A DNA stretch of 64,000 nucleotides from Acidovorax sp. NCPPB 4044 (GCF_028069655.1 NZ_JAMCOS010000001.1:5052001-5116000), one strand, 5' to 3'; positions 9,946-18,883 are shown, numbered from the stretch's first letter. Notes: a model not told the origin generated them from the sequence alone. Translations and numbers: made by a program.

Positions 9946-10827
9946 TCAGCGCCCGGCGCCGGCGGGCGGGCCGGCCAGGAAGCGCGCGATGCGCGTGGCC
10001 AGGTCGGCGGGCTGTTCGCGGTGCGGCACGTGGCCCGCACCGGGCAGGATCTCCACCCGCGCGGGGCCGCCGGCCCATTGGGCGATGCGCCCGGGCTGCG
10101 CGGTGGAGCCGTACCCGTCCTGGTCGCCGTGCAGGGCCAGCACGGGGCAGGCGACGCGTGCCAGGGCGCTTTCGAGCGACCACTCGGCGAAGTCCGGGTG
10201 CAGCCAGGTATCGACCCAGGCGTTCAGCGCCCAGCGGGCCTGGGCCTCGCCGTGGTAGCGGGCCAGGCGGTCCAGGGTGCCGGGGTTGGCATGGAACTGG
10301 TCGCGCGCCTCGCGAATGCCCTGCCGCGTGCGCTCTTCCACCGTGGCCTGGGCGGCGATGGTCACGAGGGCCTCGCAATCCCCCGGCGCTGCCGCCGCGC
10401 AGTGCACGGCCATGGCGCCGCCCACGCTGTGCCCCAGCGCCACGAAGCGCTGCACGCCCAGGTGTGCGCGCAGCGCCGGCAGGCTGGTGCGCGCTTCTTC
10501 TTCCACGAAATCGAACGGCAGCGGGCCCGTGCGCGCGTCCGACCGGCCGAAGCCCAGTCGGTCGTAGGCGATCACGTCGCGGCCCGTGGCGCGGCACAGC
10601 GTATCGGGGAAGTCGCGCCACAGTGCCACGCAGCCCAGCGAATCGTGGAAGAGCACGATGGGCGCGGGGTGCGGCTCCGCCGGTGTTGCCGCTCTCGATC
10701 CTGCTCCTGCGCTGGACGGGGGCGGTGCACCCCAGCGCCGCACGAAGAGGCGGCCTCGGGGCGTGCACACCCGGTCGTCACGGAACTCGGCGGCAGGGTG
10801 GGGCGGGGCGGTGGAGGGAGCGTTCAT
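9946..10827 (-). CDS. Alpha/beta-fold hydrolase
   Basis: A 293-residue alpha/beta hydrolase without signal peptide, presumably cytoplasmic. The nucleophile elbow GHSVGG places the catalytic serine at residue 134. The acid is in HGDQDG (D235 or D237), and the histidine in GAGHVPHR is H266. An oxyanion-hole strand VLFHDSLG lies near residues 58-65. The enzyme resembles small esterases and lactonases such as BioH-like or 3-oxoadipate-enol-lactonase-like proteins, but the substrate is unknown. I chose the ATG at 10827; the frame is open much further upstream only because of base composition. It is divergent from the methyltransferase gene. Confidence 0.88.
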   Translation of the reverse strand: MNAPSTAPPHPAAEFRDDRVCTPRGRLFVRRWGAPPPSSAGAGSRAATPAEPHPAPIVLFHDSLGCVALWRDFPDTLCRATGRDVIAYDRLGFGRSDARTGPLPFDFVEEEARTSLPALRAHLGVQRFVALGHSVGGAMAVHCAAAAPGDCEALVTIAAQATVEERTRQGIREARDQFHANPGTLDRLARYHGEAQARWALNAWVDTWLHPDFAEWSLESALARVACPVLALHGDQDGYGSTAQPGRIAQWAGGPARVEILPGAGHVPHREQPADLATRIARFLAGPPAGAGR

Positions 10828-10998
10828 GCCGGGCCATTGTGTCGCGGGCCGGGAGCCGTGCCGGTCGCCAAGGCGAACGGGCGCGTCGGGGGCAGCGGCA
10901 GGGCGATACGGGATACTCGCCGCCACCGTGCCCTTTCCGTTCGGGCCCCCCGTGTTTTCGTTCCCTTCCGTCTCCCCTGCCGCCCAAGGAGCGCCCCA

Positions 10999-11604
10999 TT
11001 GAAATCCGCCAGCCCGACCCTCTTCGACGAGGCCTACTACCAGCGTTTCTATTTCGACAAGAAGACCAGCGTGGTGGACCCGAAGCACATGGAGCGGCTG
11101 GGGGCCTTCGTGTGCAGCTACCTGAAGTACCTGCGCGTGCCGGTGGAGCGGGTGGTGGATGTGGGCTGCGGCATCGGGCTGTGGCGCGACCTCGTGGCAC
11201 AGCACTTTCCGGCGGCGCGCTACCAGGGGGTGGAGGTCAGTGCCTACCTGTGCGAGCGCTTCGGGTGGCAGCAGGGCTCGGTGGTGGATTACGCGGCCAG
11301 TGAGCCCTTCGACTTCGTGATCTGCCAGGGCGTGCTGCCGTACCTGAGCCCGCCGGACCTGAAGGCTGCGCTCGACAACCTCGGGCGGCTGTGCCGCGGC
11401 GCGCTCTACCTGGAGGCCGTGGTGCGCGAGGACTATGAGCGTGACATCATCGACGAGGACCTGACCGATCCGCTGCTGTTCCGCCACCGCGCCGAGGCGT
11501 ACCGGCGCGGGCTGTCGCGGCACTTCCGCGAGGTGGGCGGCGGGCTGTGGCTCAGCCGGGCGGCCGACGTGCCGCTGTTCGAACTGGAGTGCGCGGGCGG
11601 GTAG
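10999..11604 (+). CDS. Class I SAM-dependent methyltransferase (TTG start)
   Basis: A 201-residue SAM-dependent methyltransferase. Motif I VVDVGCGIGLW (about residues 50-60) binds SAM, and the acidic end of the next strand is QGVEVS. FDFVICQGVLPYL is motif IV. Similar proteins are common in Comamonadaceae, but the substrate is unknown. The start is unusual: the only well-placed codon is TTG at 10999, 7 nt after a perfect AAGGAG, giving LKSASPTLFDEAYY read as M. The gene converges on the HD-domain gene. Confidence 0.88.
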   Translation: MKSASPTLFDEAYYQRFYFDKKTSVVDPKHMERLGAFVCSYLKYLRVPVERVVDVGCGIGLWRDLVAQHFPAARYQGVEVSAYLCERFGWQQGSVVDYAASEPFDFVICQGVLPYLSPPDLKAALDNLGRLCRGALYLEAVVREDYERDIIDEDLTDPLLFRHRAEAYRRGLSRHFREVGGGLWLSRAADVPLFELECAGG

Positions 11605-11631
11605 CCCGGGCGATCTTCGCCAGCGCCTGCG

Positions 11632-12057
11632 TCAGGCTGCGCGCAGCAGGATTTCGCGCACCTGCCGGTATGCCTCCAGGCGTTCCCGGTCGCGCGCCGT
11701 GGGCTCGGGAATGCGCGAGAGGTCGGAGTTTTCGGCGTTGTCGGCCAGTTTCACGGCACGCGCCACCGGGTGGGCGGCGGCGCGGTGCGCGGCCTCGGTG
11801 CGCGATTCGCCGGGGCGCTTGGTGAGCGCCTCCACGGCCGCCAGCACCTCGGGCGCGAAGCCTTCCCGGGCGAGCCGGTCCAGCGTGACGGGCGTGTCTT
11901 CCACCACGTCGTGCAGCACCGCAGCGATGCGCTCGTGTGCGCCGTGCAGGCGCAGCATCACGCGCAGCGGATGGAGGATGTAGGGCTGGCCGGCCTTGTC
12001 CGTCTGGCCTGCGTGGGCCTCGGCCGCGATGGCGATCGCGCGTTCCAGGGTCGGCAT
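11632..12057 (-). CDS. Small HD-domain phosphohydrolase
   Basis: A 141-residue single-domain HD protein of the RelA/SpoT-hydrolase-like (MESH1-like) type. Metal and catalytic residues are visible: H in ILHPLRVM (near 30), HD in AAVLHDVVEDT (near 48-49), the ED pair right after, and D in VKLADNAEN (near 105). Related small proteins hydrolyse (p)ppGpp or other nucleotides, but the substrate here is unproven. I chose ATG 12057. A further in-frame ATG upstream would add about 23 residues without conserved sequence. Confidence 0.86.
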   Translation of the reverse strand: MPTLERAIAIAAEAHAGQTDKAGQPYILHPLRVMLRLHGAHERIAAVLHDVVEDTPVTLDRLAREGFAPEVLAAVEALTKRPGESRTEAAHRAAAHPVARAVKLADNAENSDLSRIPEPTARDRERLEAYRQVREILLRAA

Positions 12058-12275
12058 GGATGCAATTCCTTTTTTCGTTGGCGCCGTGCCGGTGGGCAGG
12101 GCGGGGCAGCGCAGGGCCCGAGCCATGCATTGTGCGGACTGCCAGCCCATCCGTGGCGCCGTGCGGGGCTTCCAGGGGAATCGCACTGTGGTTTCCATCA
12201 GGCAGAAAGGAAACGCTTCTGGCGTAAGATTGCAAATTGATACAAAACCCCAAAACCCAGAGAAGGAGGCGCCCC

Positions 12276-14123
12276 GTGGCGACGCTGATTCCCGCCCTTG
12301 GCACGTGTGCCACCCGCATGACCTCGGGCGAGCGCCGGCTCGCGGAGCGGCTGGAGCGCAAGCTCGATGGCGACTACCGGCTCTGGTACGACGTGCCGGT
12401 CGGACCGAAGCAGACGTACCCGGACTTCGTGGTGATGCACCCGCGGCGCGGCGTGCTGATCCTGGAGACCAAGGACTGGCGGCTGGAGACGGTACGCAAG
12501 GCCACGCGGCAGTACTGGGAGATCGCCCCGGACGGTGGCGCCCCCAAGATCGTGAAGAACCCGCTGGAGCAGGCCCGCCACTGCGCGCTGGAAGTCGTGC
12601 GCGCGCTGGAGCGCGACCCGCAGCTCGTGCAGCCCGCGGGGCCGCACCAGGGCAAGCTGGCGTTCCCGTGGGGGCACGGCGTGGTGTTCACGCGCATCAC
12701 GCGCCGCCAGTTCGAGGCTGCGGGCCTGGGCGAGGCCATCGCGCCGCACTACGTGGTCTGCCAGGACGAAATGCTCGAAGACGTGGATGCGGAGGCCTTC
12801 CAGCAGCGGCTCTGGGGCATGTTCCCGCACCCTTTCGGCGGGGCGATGTCGCTGCCGCAGATCGACCGCGTGCGCTGGCACATGTTTCCCGAAGTGCGCG
12901 TGCCGGTGCCGGGCCACACGCCGGTCGCCGCGGAGGCCGGGGGCGACGTTCCCGACCTGCTGCGCGTGATGGACCTGCAGCAGGAGCAGCTCGCCCGCTC
13001 GCTCGGCGAGGGCCACCGCGTGATCCACGGCGTGGCGGGCTCGGGCAAGACCATGATCCTGGGCTACCGGGCCGAGCACCTCGTGCGGCTGCAGGGCACG
13101 GCCGCCCCGGGCAGCAAGCCGGTGCTGGTGCTCTGCTACAACGAGCCGCTGGCGGTGAAGCTGGCCAGCACCATGGAGGCCAAGGGCCTGTCCGACCGCG
13201 TGCACTGCCTGCATTTCCACAAATGGGCGCGCGCGCAGCTCGTGGCCTTCGGGCAGGGCCTGCCGGCGCCCTCGCTGCCGCGCGAGGCGTTCTTCGCCGA
13301 CATGGTGGACCGCGTGGTCCGCGGCGTGGACAAGGGACACATCCCCAGCGGCCAGTACGCCGGCGTGCTCATCGACGAAGGCCACGATTTCGCGCCGGAA
13401 TGGCTCAAGCTGGTGGCGCAGATGGTGGACCCGGCCACCAACAGCCTGCTCGTGCTCTACGACGATGCGCAGAGCATCTATGCCCGCGCGCGGCAAAAGC
13501 AGTTCAGCTTCCGCAGCGTCGGCATCCAGGCGCAGGGCCGCACCAGCATCCTCAAGATCAACTACCGCAACACGCGGCAGATCCTGCAGACCGCGCACCT
13601 GATCGCGGCCGACCTGCTCGCGCCCGAAGACAGCGGCGAGGACGGCGTGCCGCTGCTGCAGCCCGTGAGCTGCGGCCGCGACGGCGAGGCCCCCGTGATC
13701 GTGCGGCTGCCCACCCTCCAGGCCGAGGCCGTGCAGGTGGCCCGCCGTCTGGCGGCCGCGCACCAGGAAGGCCACGCCTGGGGCGACATGGCCGTGCTGT
13801 GCCGCCACTACGCGCAGATGGAGGAATGCGCCGCCGCGCTGCGCCACAAGGGCGTGCCGCACCACGTGCGCAAGGGCGCGGGCACCTTCCACCCGGCCGA
13901 CGACACGGTGAAGGTCATGACCATGCACGCGAGCAAGGGGCTGGAGTTTCCCGTGGTGGCCCTGGTGGGCGCAGGCCAGATGCCGGCCGACGGCGAGGAC
14001 GAGCGCGAGGAGGCCCGCCTCTTCTACGTGGCGGCCACGCGCGCCACGCAGCGGCTGGTGGTGATGGTGAGCGGGGAGGCGGAGTTCGCGCAGCGGCTGG
14101 AAGGGGCGCTGGTGGCGGCCTGA
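12276..14123 (+). CDS. NERD-domain superfamily I DNA helicase
   Basis: A 615-residue fusion of an N-terminal NERD nuclease-related domain (about residues 15-130, with PDFVVMHPRRGVLILETKDW) to a UvrD/Rep-type helicase. Helicase motifs: Walker A GVAGSGKTM near residue 252, Walker B LIDEGHDF near 365, motif III YDDAQSIYA, motif V HASKGLEFPVVALVG near 550, and motif VI FYVAATRAT. NERD helicases are thought to work in DNA repair or defence against foreign DNA; the role here is not shown by context. I chose GTG 12276 because AAGGAGG lies 6 nt upstream. A TTG at 12237 in frame has no such site. Confidence 0.9.
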   Translation: MATLIPALGTCATRMTSGERRLAERLERKLDGDYRLWYDVPVGPKQTYPDFVVMHPRRGVLILETKDWRLETVRKATRQYWEIAPDGGAPKIVKNPLEQARHCALEVVRALERDPQLVQPAGPHQGKLAFPWGHGVVFTRITRRQFEAAGLGEAIAPHYVVCQDEMLEDVDAEAFQQRLWGMFPHPFGGAMSLPQIDRVRWHMFPEVRVPVPGHTPVAAEAGGDVPDLLRVMDLQQEQLARSLGEGHRVIHGVAGSGKTMILGYRAEHLVRLQGTAAPGSKPVLVLCYNEPLAVKLASTMEAKGLSDRVHCLHFHKWARAQLVAFGQGLPAPSLPREAFFADMVDRVVRGVDKGHIPSGQYAGVLIDEGHDFAPEWLKLVAQMVDPATNSLLVLYDDAQSIYARARQKQFSFRSVGIQAQGRTSILKINYRNTRQILQTAHLIAADLLAPEDSGEDGVPLLQPVSCGRDGEAPVIVRLPTLQAEAVQVARRLAAAHQEGHAWGDMAVLCRHYAQMEECAAALRHKGVPHHVRKGAGTFHPADDTVKVMTMHASKGLEFPVVALVGAGQMPADGEDEREEARLFYVAATRATQRLVVMVSGEAEFAQRLEGALVAA

Positions 14124-14199
14124 GGGGCACGCTGCCACGCGATGCACGGGTGCCCCGGCAGGCGGCACGGCAGGCAACACAGCAGAGGGAGGTTTCGGT

Positions 14200-15054
14200 A
14201 TGGACGGCATCGCTGCCATCAAGGTTTCGGACATCGTGGCGCTCGGGTCGCTGGGCGCCGCCATCGGGCTCGGAGGCCTCTTTTTCTGGATGGTGTGGCA
14301 GACGGAGTCCTGGCACATGCTGCGCCGGCGCGTCTGGCTGCTGGTGCACGGCAAGGAGGAGATTTCGGACCCCGCCATCCGCGGCTACGTGGAAGAGCAG
14401 AACAACCTGGCCGCCTTCCACGTGTTCGCGGGCGTGCGCGTGGCGAGCCTGGACGAGGCGCAGGCCCTGATGGCGTGGTGCCGTGCACGGAACGTGGACC
14501 TGGGGGTGCTGCGCATGTGCGGCACCTACTTCGATCCGGAAGCACGGCGCATCCGGGAGCGGTGGCTGCCGCAGCGGTGGATGGGGCATGCGCTGGGGGT
14601 TGCCGCCATGGTGCTGATGGTGGCGGGGCTTCTTCTGGTCGTGTCGATGACGATGCCTCCCCTGATGTCCTTGAAGACCTCGGGGCAGGGTTTTTTTGCA
14701 GAAGAAGGGAGGCTGCGCAAGGCATGGCCGTATCGCATGTTCTCGGTATCTGTACTGACGGCCGGCGACTGCGAAAAGCCGCCTGCGGAGGAAGCCCGGC
14801 GCACGGGATTCGCGCAGAGCGACATCACCATCCTGTGTTCCCTGCTCAAGGAACCAGAATTCGGCGCGTACCGTGACAAGGCGGCCAACAGTCAGCGGAG
14901 CGCGCTGGCGATCTGCGCGGCTTTTATTCTCTTCTTTGCATACCGCACCGCCGTGTGGGCCGTGCGCATCGCCTGGGCCCGCAAGCTCCTGCGCCGCGGC
15001 GTGGACCCCGCCCTGCCCGCCACGCAGAGGGAATTCGACTTCGGCAGGCCTTGA
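14200..15054 (+). CDS. Membrane protein of unknown function
   Basis: A 284-residue protein with three hydrophobic segments: near residues 12-31, 130-152 and 228-250. Between the first two is a soluble domain with HVFAGVRVASLDEAQALMAWC. Between the last two is a loop with paired cysteines (TAGDCEKPP and ITILCSLL) that may sit in the periplasm. I do not recognise the family. The ATG has GGAGG upstream. It is followed by a DUF1439 protein and a possible toxin locus, all on the plus strand, but spacing does not force an operon. Confidence 0.82.
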   Translation: MDGIAAIKVSDIVALGSLGAAIGLGGLFFWMVWQTESWHMLRRRVWLLVHGKEEISDPAIRGYVEEQNNLAAFHVFAGVRVASLDEAQALMAWCRARNVDLGVLRMCGTYFDPEARRIRERWLPQRWMGHALGVAAMVLMVAGLLLVVSMTMPPLMSLKTSGQGFFAEEGRLRKAWPYRMFSVSVLTAGDCEKPPAEEARRTGFAQSDITILCSLLKEPEFGAYRDKAANSQRSALAICAAFILFFAYRTAVWAVRIAWARKLLRRGVDPALPATQREFDFGRP

Positions 15055-15126
15055 CCGCGCTCCGCGCGAGACCAAGTGTTACGTCCCCGCGGTTACATCC
15101 GCGGTCCCCCGGGCCAAAATCGGCCC

Positions 15127-15756
15127 ATGTCTTCTCCTTCCTTCCCGGCCCCCCGCCCGCCCTCGGCGTTGCGCGGGTGGCCTGCACGCTTCGGCATCGC
15201 CCTCGTCGCCGCGCTGGCCCTGGCCCTGGCGCTCGGGCTCGCGGCCCCCGCCGCCCAGGCCCAGCCCCGCTACACGATCACCACCGCGCAGATCCACGAC
15301 GCGCTGGCCGAGAAGATGCCCCGGCGCTATCCCGTGGCGGGCCTGCTGGATCTGGACCTGCAGGTGCCGCAGCTGCGCATGCTGCCCGCGCAGAACCGCG
15401 TGAATGCCGTGCTGCCGGTGATCGCTTCCGGGCCGCTGCTGTCCGGCGGGCAGCGGGGCTACGCCGGCACGTTCGACGTGGATTTCGCGCTGCGCTATGA
15501 GGCGTCCGACCGCACGCTGCGCGCGCACCAGGTCCACGTGAACACGCTGCGCATCGACGGGCTCAAGCCGCCGATGTCGGAGCTGCTCAATGCCTACGCG
15601 CAGCAACTGGCCACCCAATCGCTGGGCGAGGTGGTGCTGCACACGCTGCGCCCGCAGGACCTGGCCCTGGCCGACGGGCTGGGCATGCAGCCCGGGCCGA
15701 TCACCGTGACGGAGCGCGGGCTGCGCGTGGACTTCGTGCAGAAGCCGGCGCCCTGA
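15127..15756 (+). CDS. DUF1439-type exported protein
   Basis: A 209-residue protein with a clear signal peptide: arginines before a hydrophobic stretch rich in Ala and Leu (about residues 20-40), ending APAAQAQP, a likely signal peptidase I site. The mature part has YTITTAQIHDALAEKMPRRYP near its start and repeated beta strands such as VNAVLPVIASGPLL. It resembles DUF1439 / YceB-like periplasmic proteins of unknown function. I chose ATG 15127 because the longer frame from 15076 adds residues that would spoil the signal peptide. Confidence 0.82.
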   Translation: MSSPSFPAPRPPSALRGWPARFGIALVAALALALALGLAAPAAQAQPRYTITTAQIHDALAEKMPRRYPVAGLLDLDLQVPQLRMLPAQNRVNAVLPVIASGPLLSGGQRGYAGTFDVDFALRYEASDRTLRAHQVHVNTLRIDGLKPPMSELLNAYAQQLATQSLGEVVLHTLRPQDLALADGLGMQPGPITVTERGLRVDFVQKPAP

Positions 15757-15834
15757 TCGGCACGTGCGCCGCGGCAGACGCGCCGGGCGTTTTTCGTTTC
15801 GTTGTCATCTTTTTGAACGGGAGGAATGGGATCC

Positions 15835-16695
15835 ATGTGGAAATTCACACAGGTGGCGGACTGGTTCGACGGGCAGCGCCGGGAGTCCGAGCAGATCCTG
15901 GACCAGTGGGTGGAGTCCAGCCAGTACAGCCAGGGCGCGATGATCACGGCGGCGTCCACGAAGGCGCTGATGACGTTCGGCGCGGGGTTCGTGGACATCC
16001 TGCGGCTCGGCGACGGCATGAAGGAGGGCACGCTCCGCGGCGCCGGGCAGGACGCGCTGCGGTTCGTGGCGGTGTTCCCGGTGGGCAAGGCGGCCAGCCT
16101 CTACCGCTCCGCGAAGGGCCTGTCCATCGCGAAGGTGGTGGCCGATACGGGTGGGCCCAATTGCTTCTGGATCGCCTCGGCGAAGGCGTTCGCCCAGGTG
16201 GGGCAGAAGTTCAACGGCAAGCTGCTGGCGAATGTCGAGGACGTGGCCAAAGCGCTGGGCATGAACATGAACGCGCTCTGGCGCATTCCCAACCTGGCCA
16301 CGGGGATGTCGTACCTGCGGCAACTGGGCGCCCAGGTCGGCACGGTGAAGAACATCTCCTCCTTCCGCGAGGCCGAACGCATGGTGCCGTTCGACGGCAG
16401 CGTGGTGATGCTGTCCGTGCACGTGATGAACGGCACCAAGCTCATCGGCGGGCATGCCATCTATGCCTTCCGCACGGTCTACGGGCAGCTCCGCTACATG
16501 GACCGGACCGTGGGCAACGGCTTGAAGGGCGTGGTGTCGCACCCCGACGAGCTGTGCCGCCTCTACGCGGCCACGTCGATCGTCCCGGTGCAGGCCGCGC
16601 TCATCCGCAATGTGTTCGTCAAGTCGGTGGGCCACGAGGCTCCGAGGCTCGTCATTCCCGTCCTGGGCGTCATCGCCTCGGAGCCCGGGCGATGA
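15835..16695 (+). CDS. Possible papain-like cysteine-peptidase toxin
   Basis: A 286-residue protein, not of a family I can name with certainty. The first 100 residues are a trafficking-like region with GFVDILRLGDGMKEGT (residues 51-66) and a small hydrophobic stretch. Next comes GGPNCFWIASAKAFAQ, placing a cysteine (C110) at the start of a helix, then LIGGHAIYAFR (H207) and LRYMDRT (D223). Cys-His-Asp in this order and spacing is that of papain-fold peptidases, including Tox-PL-like bacterial toxins. The start ATG 15835 is 10 nt after GGAGG; ATG 15826 is too close to it. A 99-residue gene overlaps its stop by 4 nt. Toxin status is inference. Confidence 0.76.
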   Translation: MWKFTQVADWFDGQRRESEQILDQWVESSQYSQGAMITAASTKALMTFGAGFVDILRLGDGMKEGTLRGAGQDALRFVAVFPVGKAASLYRSAKGLSIAKVVADTGGPNCFWIASAKAFAQVGQKFNGKLLANVEDVAKALGMNMNALWRIPNLATGMSYLRQLGAQVGTVKNISSFREAERMVPFDGSVVMLSVHVMNGTKLIGGHAIYAFRTVYGQLRYMDRTVGNGLKGVVSHPDELCRLYAATSIVPVQAALIRNVFVKSVGHEAPRLVIPVLGVIASEPGR

Positions 16696-16991
16696 ACCCG
16701 GCGGTCTGTGCGGTGTGCGGCACCACGGCCGCCCAGGAGGCGGACCGCGGCGGACCGCAGGGCGCCTGGGTGCAGTTCGCCGACCATGAGGGCGCCGAAG
16801 CGTCCGGCCTGGGCCACCCCGAGGGCCTGGCCTATTTCTGCGCGGCGCACCGCGCGGCGGCGCAGGCCCTTGCACCGCACCCCTGTGCCGAAGCGGTGGC
16901 GCTGCTGCGTGCGCAACACCCGCAGCCCCGCCAGGCGCCTGCTGCTCCGCCACCGGCCGGGCGGCGCTGGTGGCAGTTCTGGCGCACCTGA
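16692..16991 (+). CDS. Small cysteine-rich protein, possible immunity partner
   Basis: A 99-residue protein translationally coupled to the preceding gene (ATGA overlap at 16692-16695). It starts MNPAVCAVCG, has a later cysteine and histidine in YFCAAHRAA, and ends in a proline-rich stretch with WWQFW. The CxxC...CxxH spacing could bind zinc. No known family is recognised. Coupling to a peptidase-like gene makes an immunity or chaperone role the first guess, but there is no direct evidence. The TetR gene ends only 10 bp away on the other strand. Confidence 0.72.
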   Translation: MNPAVCAVCGTTAAQEADRGGPQGAWVQFADHEGAEASGLGHPEGLAYFCAAHRAAAQALAPHPCAEAVALLRAQHPQPRQAPAAPPPAGRRWWQFWRT

Positions 16992-17001
16992 GCCCGCCGG
17001 C

Positions 17002-17697
17002 CTACAGCCCGCGCTCCACCATGTCGAGCAGCCGCTGCGCCAGCACGTCGCGCAGCGCTTCAGGGGCTCCGCGCAGCGGGCCGTCGATGGCGAGGAAAGC
17101 CATGCCGTGCACGGTGGACCAGGCCAGGTATTCCGCGCCGGGCCGGCGCGCGGCAGGCAGGGCGCCGGCGGCCACGAGGTCGTCGAGCGCCGCGCCGAGG
17201 TGCTCGAAGGGATTGAGGCCGCTGCCGCCGCCCTTGTCGGGATCGGGTTCGCGATCCACCGTGAAGGGCTGGCCAAACGCCATGCGGAACAGCCCGGTTT
17301 CCGACTGGGCAAAGCGCAGGTAGCCCCGGCCGACGGCGCGCACCCGGCCGTAGGCGCGTTCGGCGGGCGGCGCGTCTTCCGGCACCCGCGCGAGTTCTTC
17401 TTCCATGAACACGGCCATGGCCGCCACGGCGGCCGCGCGCACGGCATCCAGCAGGTGCTGCCGGCTCGCGAAGTGGCGGTAGGCCGCATTGGGCGCCACG
17501 CCCGCGCGCCGGGTCGCTTCGCGCAGCACGACCGCGCCTGGGCCGCCCTGGCGCGCCAGTTCCAGCCCCGCATCGAGCAGGGCGCGGCGCAGGTCGCCGT
17601 GGCGGTAGGTGGCGCGCGGGGCAGTGGCGGAGGCAGAGGCAGAGGCGGAAGCGGGAGCAGGAACGGTCATGGCGTTTGCGATGTGGACAGCGTCCAT
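17002..17697 (-). CDS. TetR-family transcriptional repressor
   Basis: A 231-residue TetR-type regulator. After a low-complexity Ala/Ser tract (SASASASA), the DNA-binding domain reads YRHGDLRRALLDAGLELA ... AGVAPNAAYRHFASRQHLLDAV (about residues 30-80), with the usual AAYRHF recognition helix. The ligand domain contains AWSTVHGMAFLAIDG, the WHG-type motif of a known TetR C-terminal subfamily. It is divergent from a VOC-family gene, with a palindrome (17713-17729) between them that is probably its operator. I took ATG 17697; ATG 17670 would also work but has no ribosome site. Confidence 0.9.
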   Translation of the reverse strand: MDAVHIANAMTVPAPASASASASATAPRATYRHGDLRRALLDAGLELARQGGPGAVVLREATRRAGVAPNAAYRHFASRQHLLDAVRAAAVAAMAVFMEEELARVPEDAPPAERAYGRVRAVGRGYLRFAQSETGLFRMAFGQPFTVDREPDPDKGGGSGLNPFEHLGAALDDLVAAGALPAARRPGAEYLAWSTVHGMAFLAIDGPLRGAPEALRDVLAQRLLDMVERGL

Positions 17698-17712
17698 TGT
17701 CTCTGCTACCTT

Positions 17713-17729
17713 TGTGTACGGTGTTCACA
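17713..17729. promoter_or_regulatory. Probable TetR operator
   Basis: TGTGTAC-GGT-GTTCACA is an inverted repeat with one mismatch between arms. It lies 16 bp upstream of the TetR start and 63 bp upstream of the divergent VOC gene. TetR repressors usually bind such 15-20 bp palindromes in the shared promoter region and control both themselves and the neighbour. A shorter perfect repeat, TGGAC-AGC-GTCCA (17684-17696), overlaps the first codons of the regulator. Confidence 0.6.
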
Positions 17730-17791
17730 TAAAGCCTTCCTTCGGCACCGCGCATCGCCTTCCACCCCGATCCCCCTATTGAGGAGCCCCC

Positions 17792-18226
17792 ATGAAAGCC
17801 CAACCGTACCTGTTCTTCGACGGCCGCTGCGAGGAGGCGCTGGCCTTCTACCGGCAGGCGCTGGGCGCCGAGGTCACCGCGCTGATGCGCTTCCAGGACA
17901 ACCCCGATCCGCCGCAGGACGGCACCTGCGGCAGTGCGCCGGGCGCACCCGCGCCGTCGCCCGACAAGGTCATGCATGCCGAATTCCGCATCGGCGAGAC
18001 GCTGCTGCTGGCATCCGACGGCATGTGCGCGGGGCAGCCCCGTTTCGAGGGCATTTCGCTGGCGCTCACGCCGGCCGATGCGGCCGACGCGGAGCGGGTC
18101 TTCGCGGCGCTGGGCGAGGGCGGGCAGGTGCAGATGCCGCTCGGCCCGACCTTCTTCTCGCCCGCGTTCGGCATGGTGGCCGACCGCTTCGGCGTGCCCT
18201 GGATGGTGGTGGCGCCGCAGCCCTGA
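17792..18226 (+). CDS. PhnB-like VOC-family protein
   Basis: A 144-residue VOC protein of the PhnB/'DNA-binding 3-demethylubiquinone-9 methyltransferase-like' type. It has PYLFFDGRCEEALAFYRQALGAE at the start, HAEFRIGETLLLASDG in the middle and the closing GPTFFSPAFGMVADRFGVPWMVV strand pair. Family members are often of unknown substrate. It is divergent from a TetR gene and is likely that repressor's target. The downstream DUF1579 gene follows by 49 bp on the same strand and may be co-transcribed. Confidence 0.9.
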   Translation: MKAQPYLFFDGRCEEALAFYRQALGAEVTALMRFQDNPDPPQDGTCGSAPGAPAPSPDKVMHAEFRIGETLLLASDGMCAGQPRFEGISLALTPADAADAERVFAALGEGGQVQMPLGPTFFSPAFGMVADRFGVPWMVVAPQP

Positions 18227-18275
18227 GCGCCGGCATTCCGTTTCCGTTTCTTCATCCCCCGCAAGGAGGCATTCC

Positions 18276-18779
18276 ATGCAGATTCCCGAACCGCAGGAGC
18301 AGCACCGCTGGCTCCACCGCCTCGAGGGCGACTGGACCGTCGAGTCCACCGCCGACATGGGCCCCGGGCAGCCGCCCGCCCACGGCACCGGCACCGAGCG
18401 CGTGCGGCGCCTCGGCGCGCTCTGGGTGGTGTGCGAGGGCGAGGGCGGGATGCCCGGCGGAGGCCCCGCCCACGTGCGGATGACGCTGGGCTACGACCCG
18501 CACCAGCAGGCATTCGTGGGCCACTGGGTCGGATCGATGATGACCCACCAGTGGATCTACCGCGGCACGCTGGATGCGGGCGGCACGGTGCTCGCGTTGG
18601 AGACCGAAGGGCCGAGCTTCACGGGCGACGGCACCCTGGTGCGCTACCGCGACACGATCACGCTGCTGGGCCCGGACGAGCGCACCCTGGCCTCGTCCGC
18701 GCTGCAGCCGGACGGGCAGTGGAAGTCGTTCATGCAAGCCACCTACCGACGCGTGCCGCCCGCGCCGGAGCGGGCCTGA
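18276..18779 (+). CDS. DUF1579 family protein
   Basis: A 167-residue soluble protein with the DUF1579 layout: HRWLHRLEGDWTVES near the start, then a series of beta strands including LGALWVVCEGEG, RMTLGYDPHQQAFVGHWVGSMM and LALETEGPSF. Such proteins form a lipocalin-like barrel and their function is unknown. AAGGAGG lies 6 nt before the ATG. Together with the preceding VOC gene it likely forms a small TetR-controlled unit. Confidence 0.87.
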   Translation: MQIPEPQEQHRWLHRLEGDWTVESTADMGPGQPPAHGTGTERVRRLGALWVVCEGEGGMPGGGPAHVRMTLGYDPHQQAFVGHWVGSMMTHQWIYRGTLDAGGTVLALETEGPSFTGDGTLVRYRDTITLLGPDERTLASSALQPDGQWKSFMQATYRRVPPAPERA

Positions 18780-18883
18780 GTGTGTGACGGCCCCGCACGG
18801 GATGGCGGGGTGTGCGCGGAGCCGTCCTACAGCGCCCGGGCCGGCGCGCGCGGCACAGTCGAAATCGCCTGCCGCCGCGCCCC

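Noticed and set aside
12259..12284. Nearly identical start regions (GGAGGCGCCCCGTGGC...) of the helicase and the histidine kinase (61862-61880)
   Set aside because: Only about 16 bases agree, dominated by the ribosome site and GC-rich spacer; the proteins are unrelated. Treated as coincidence.
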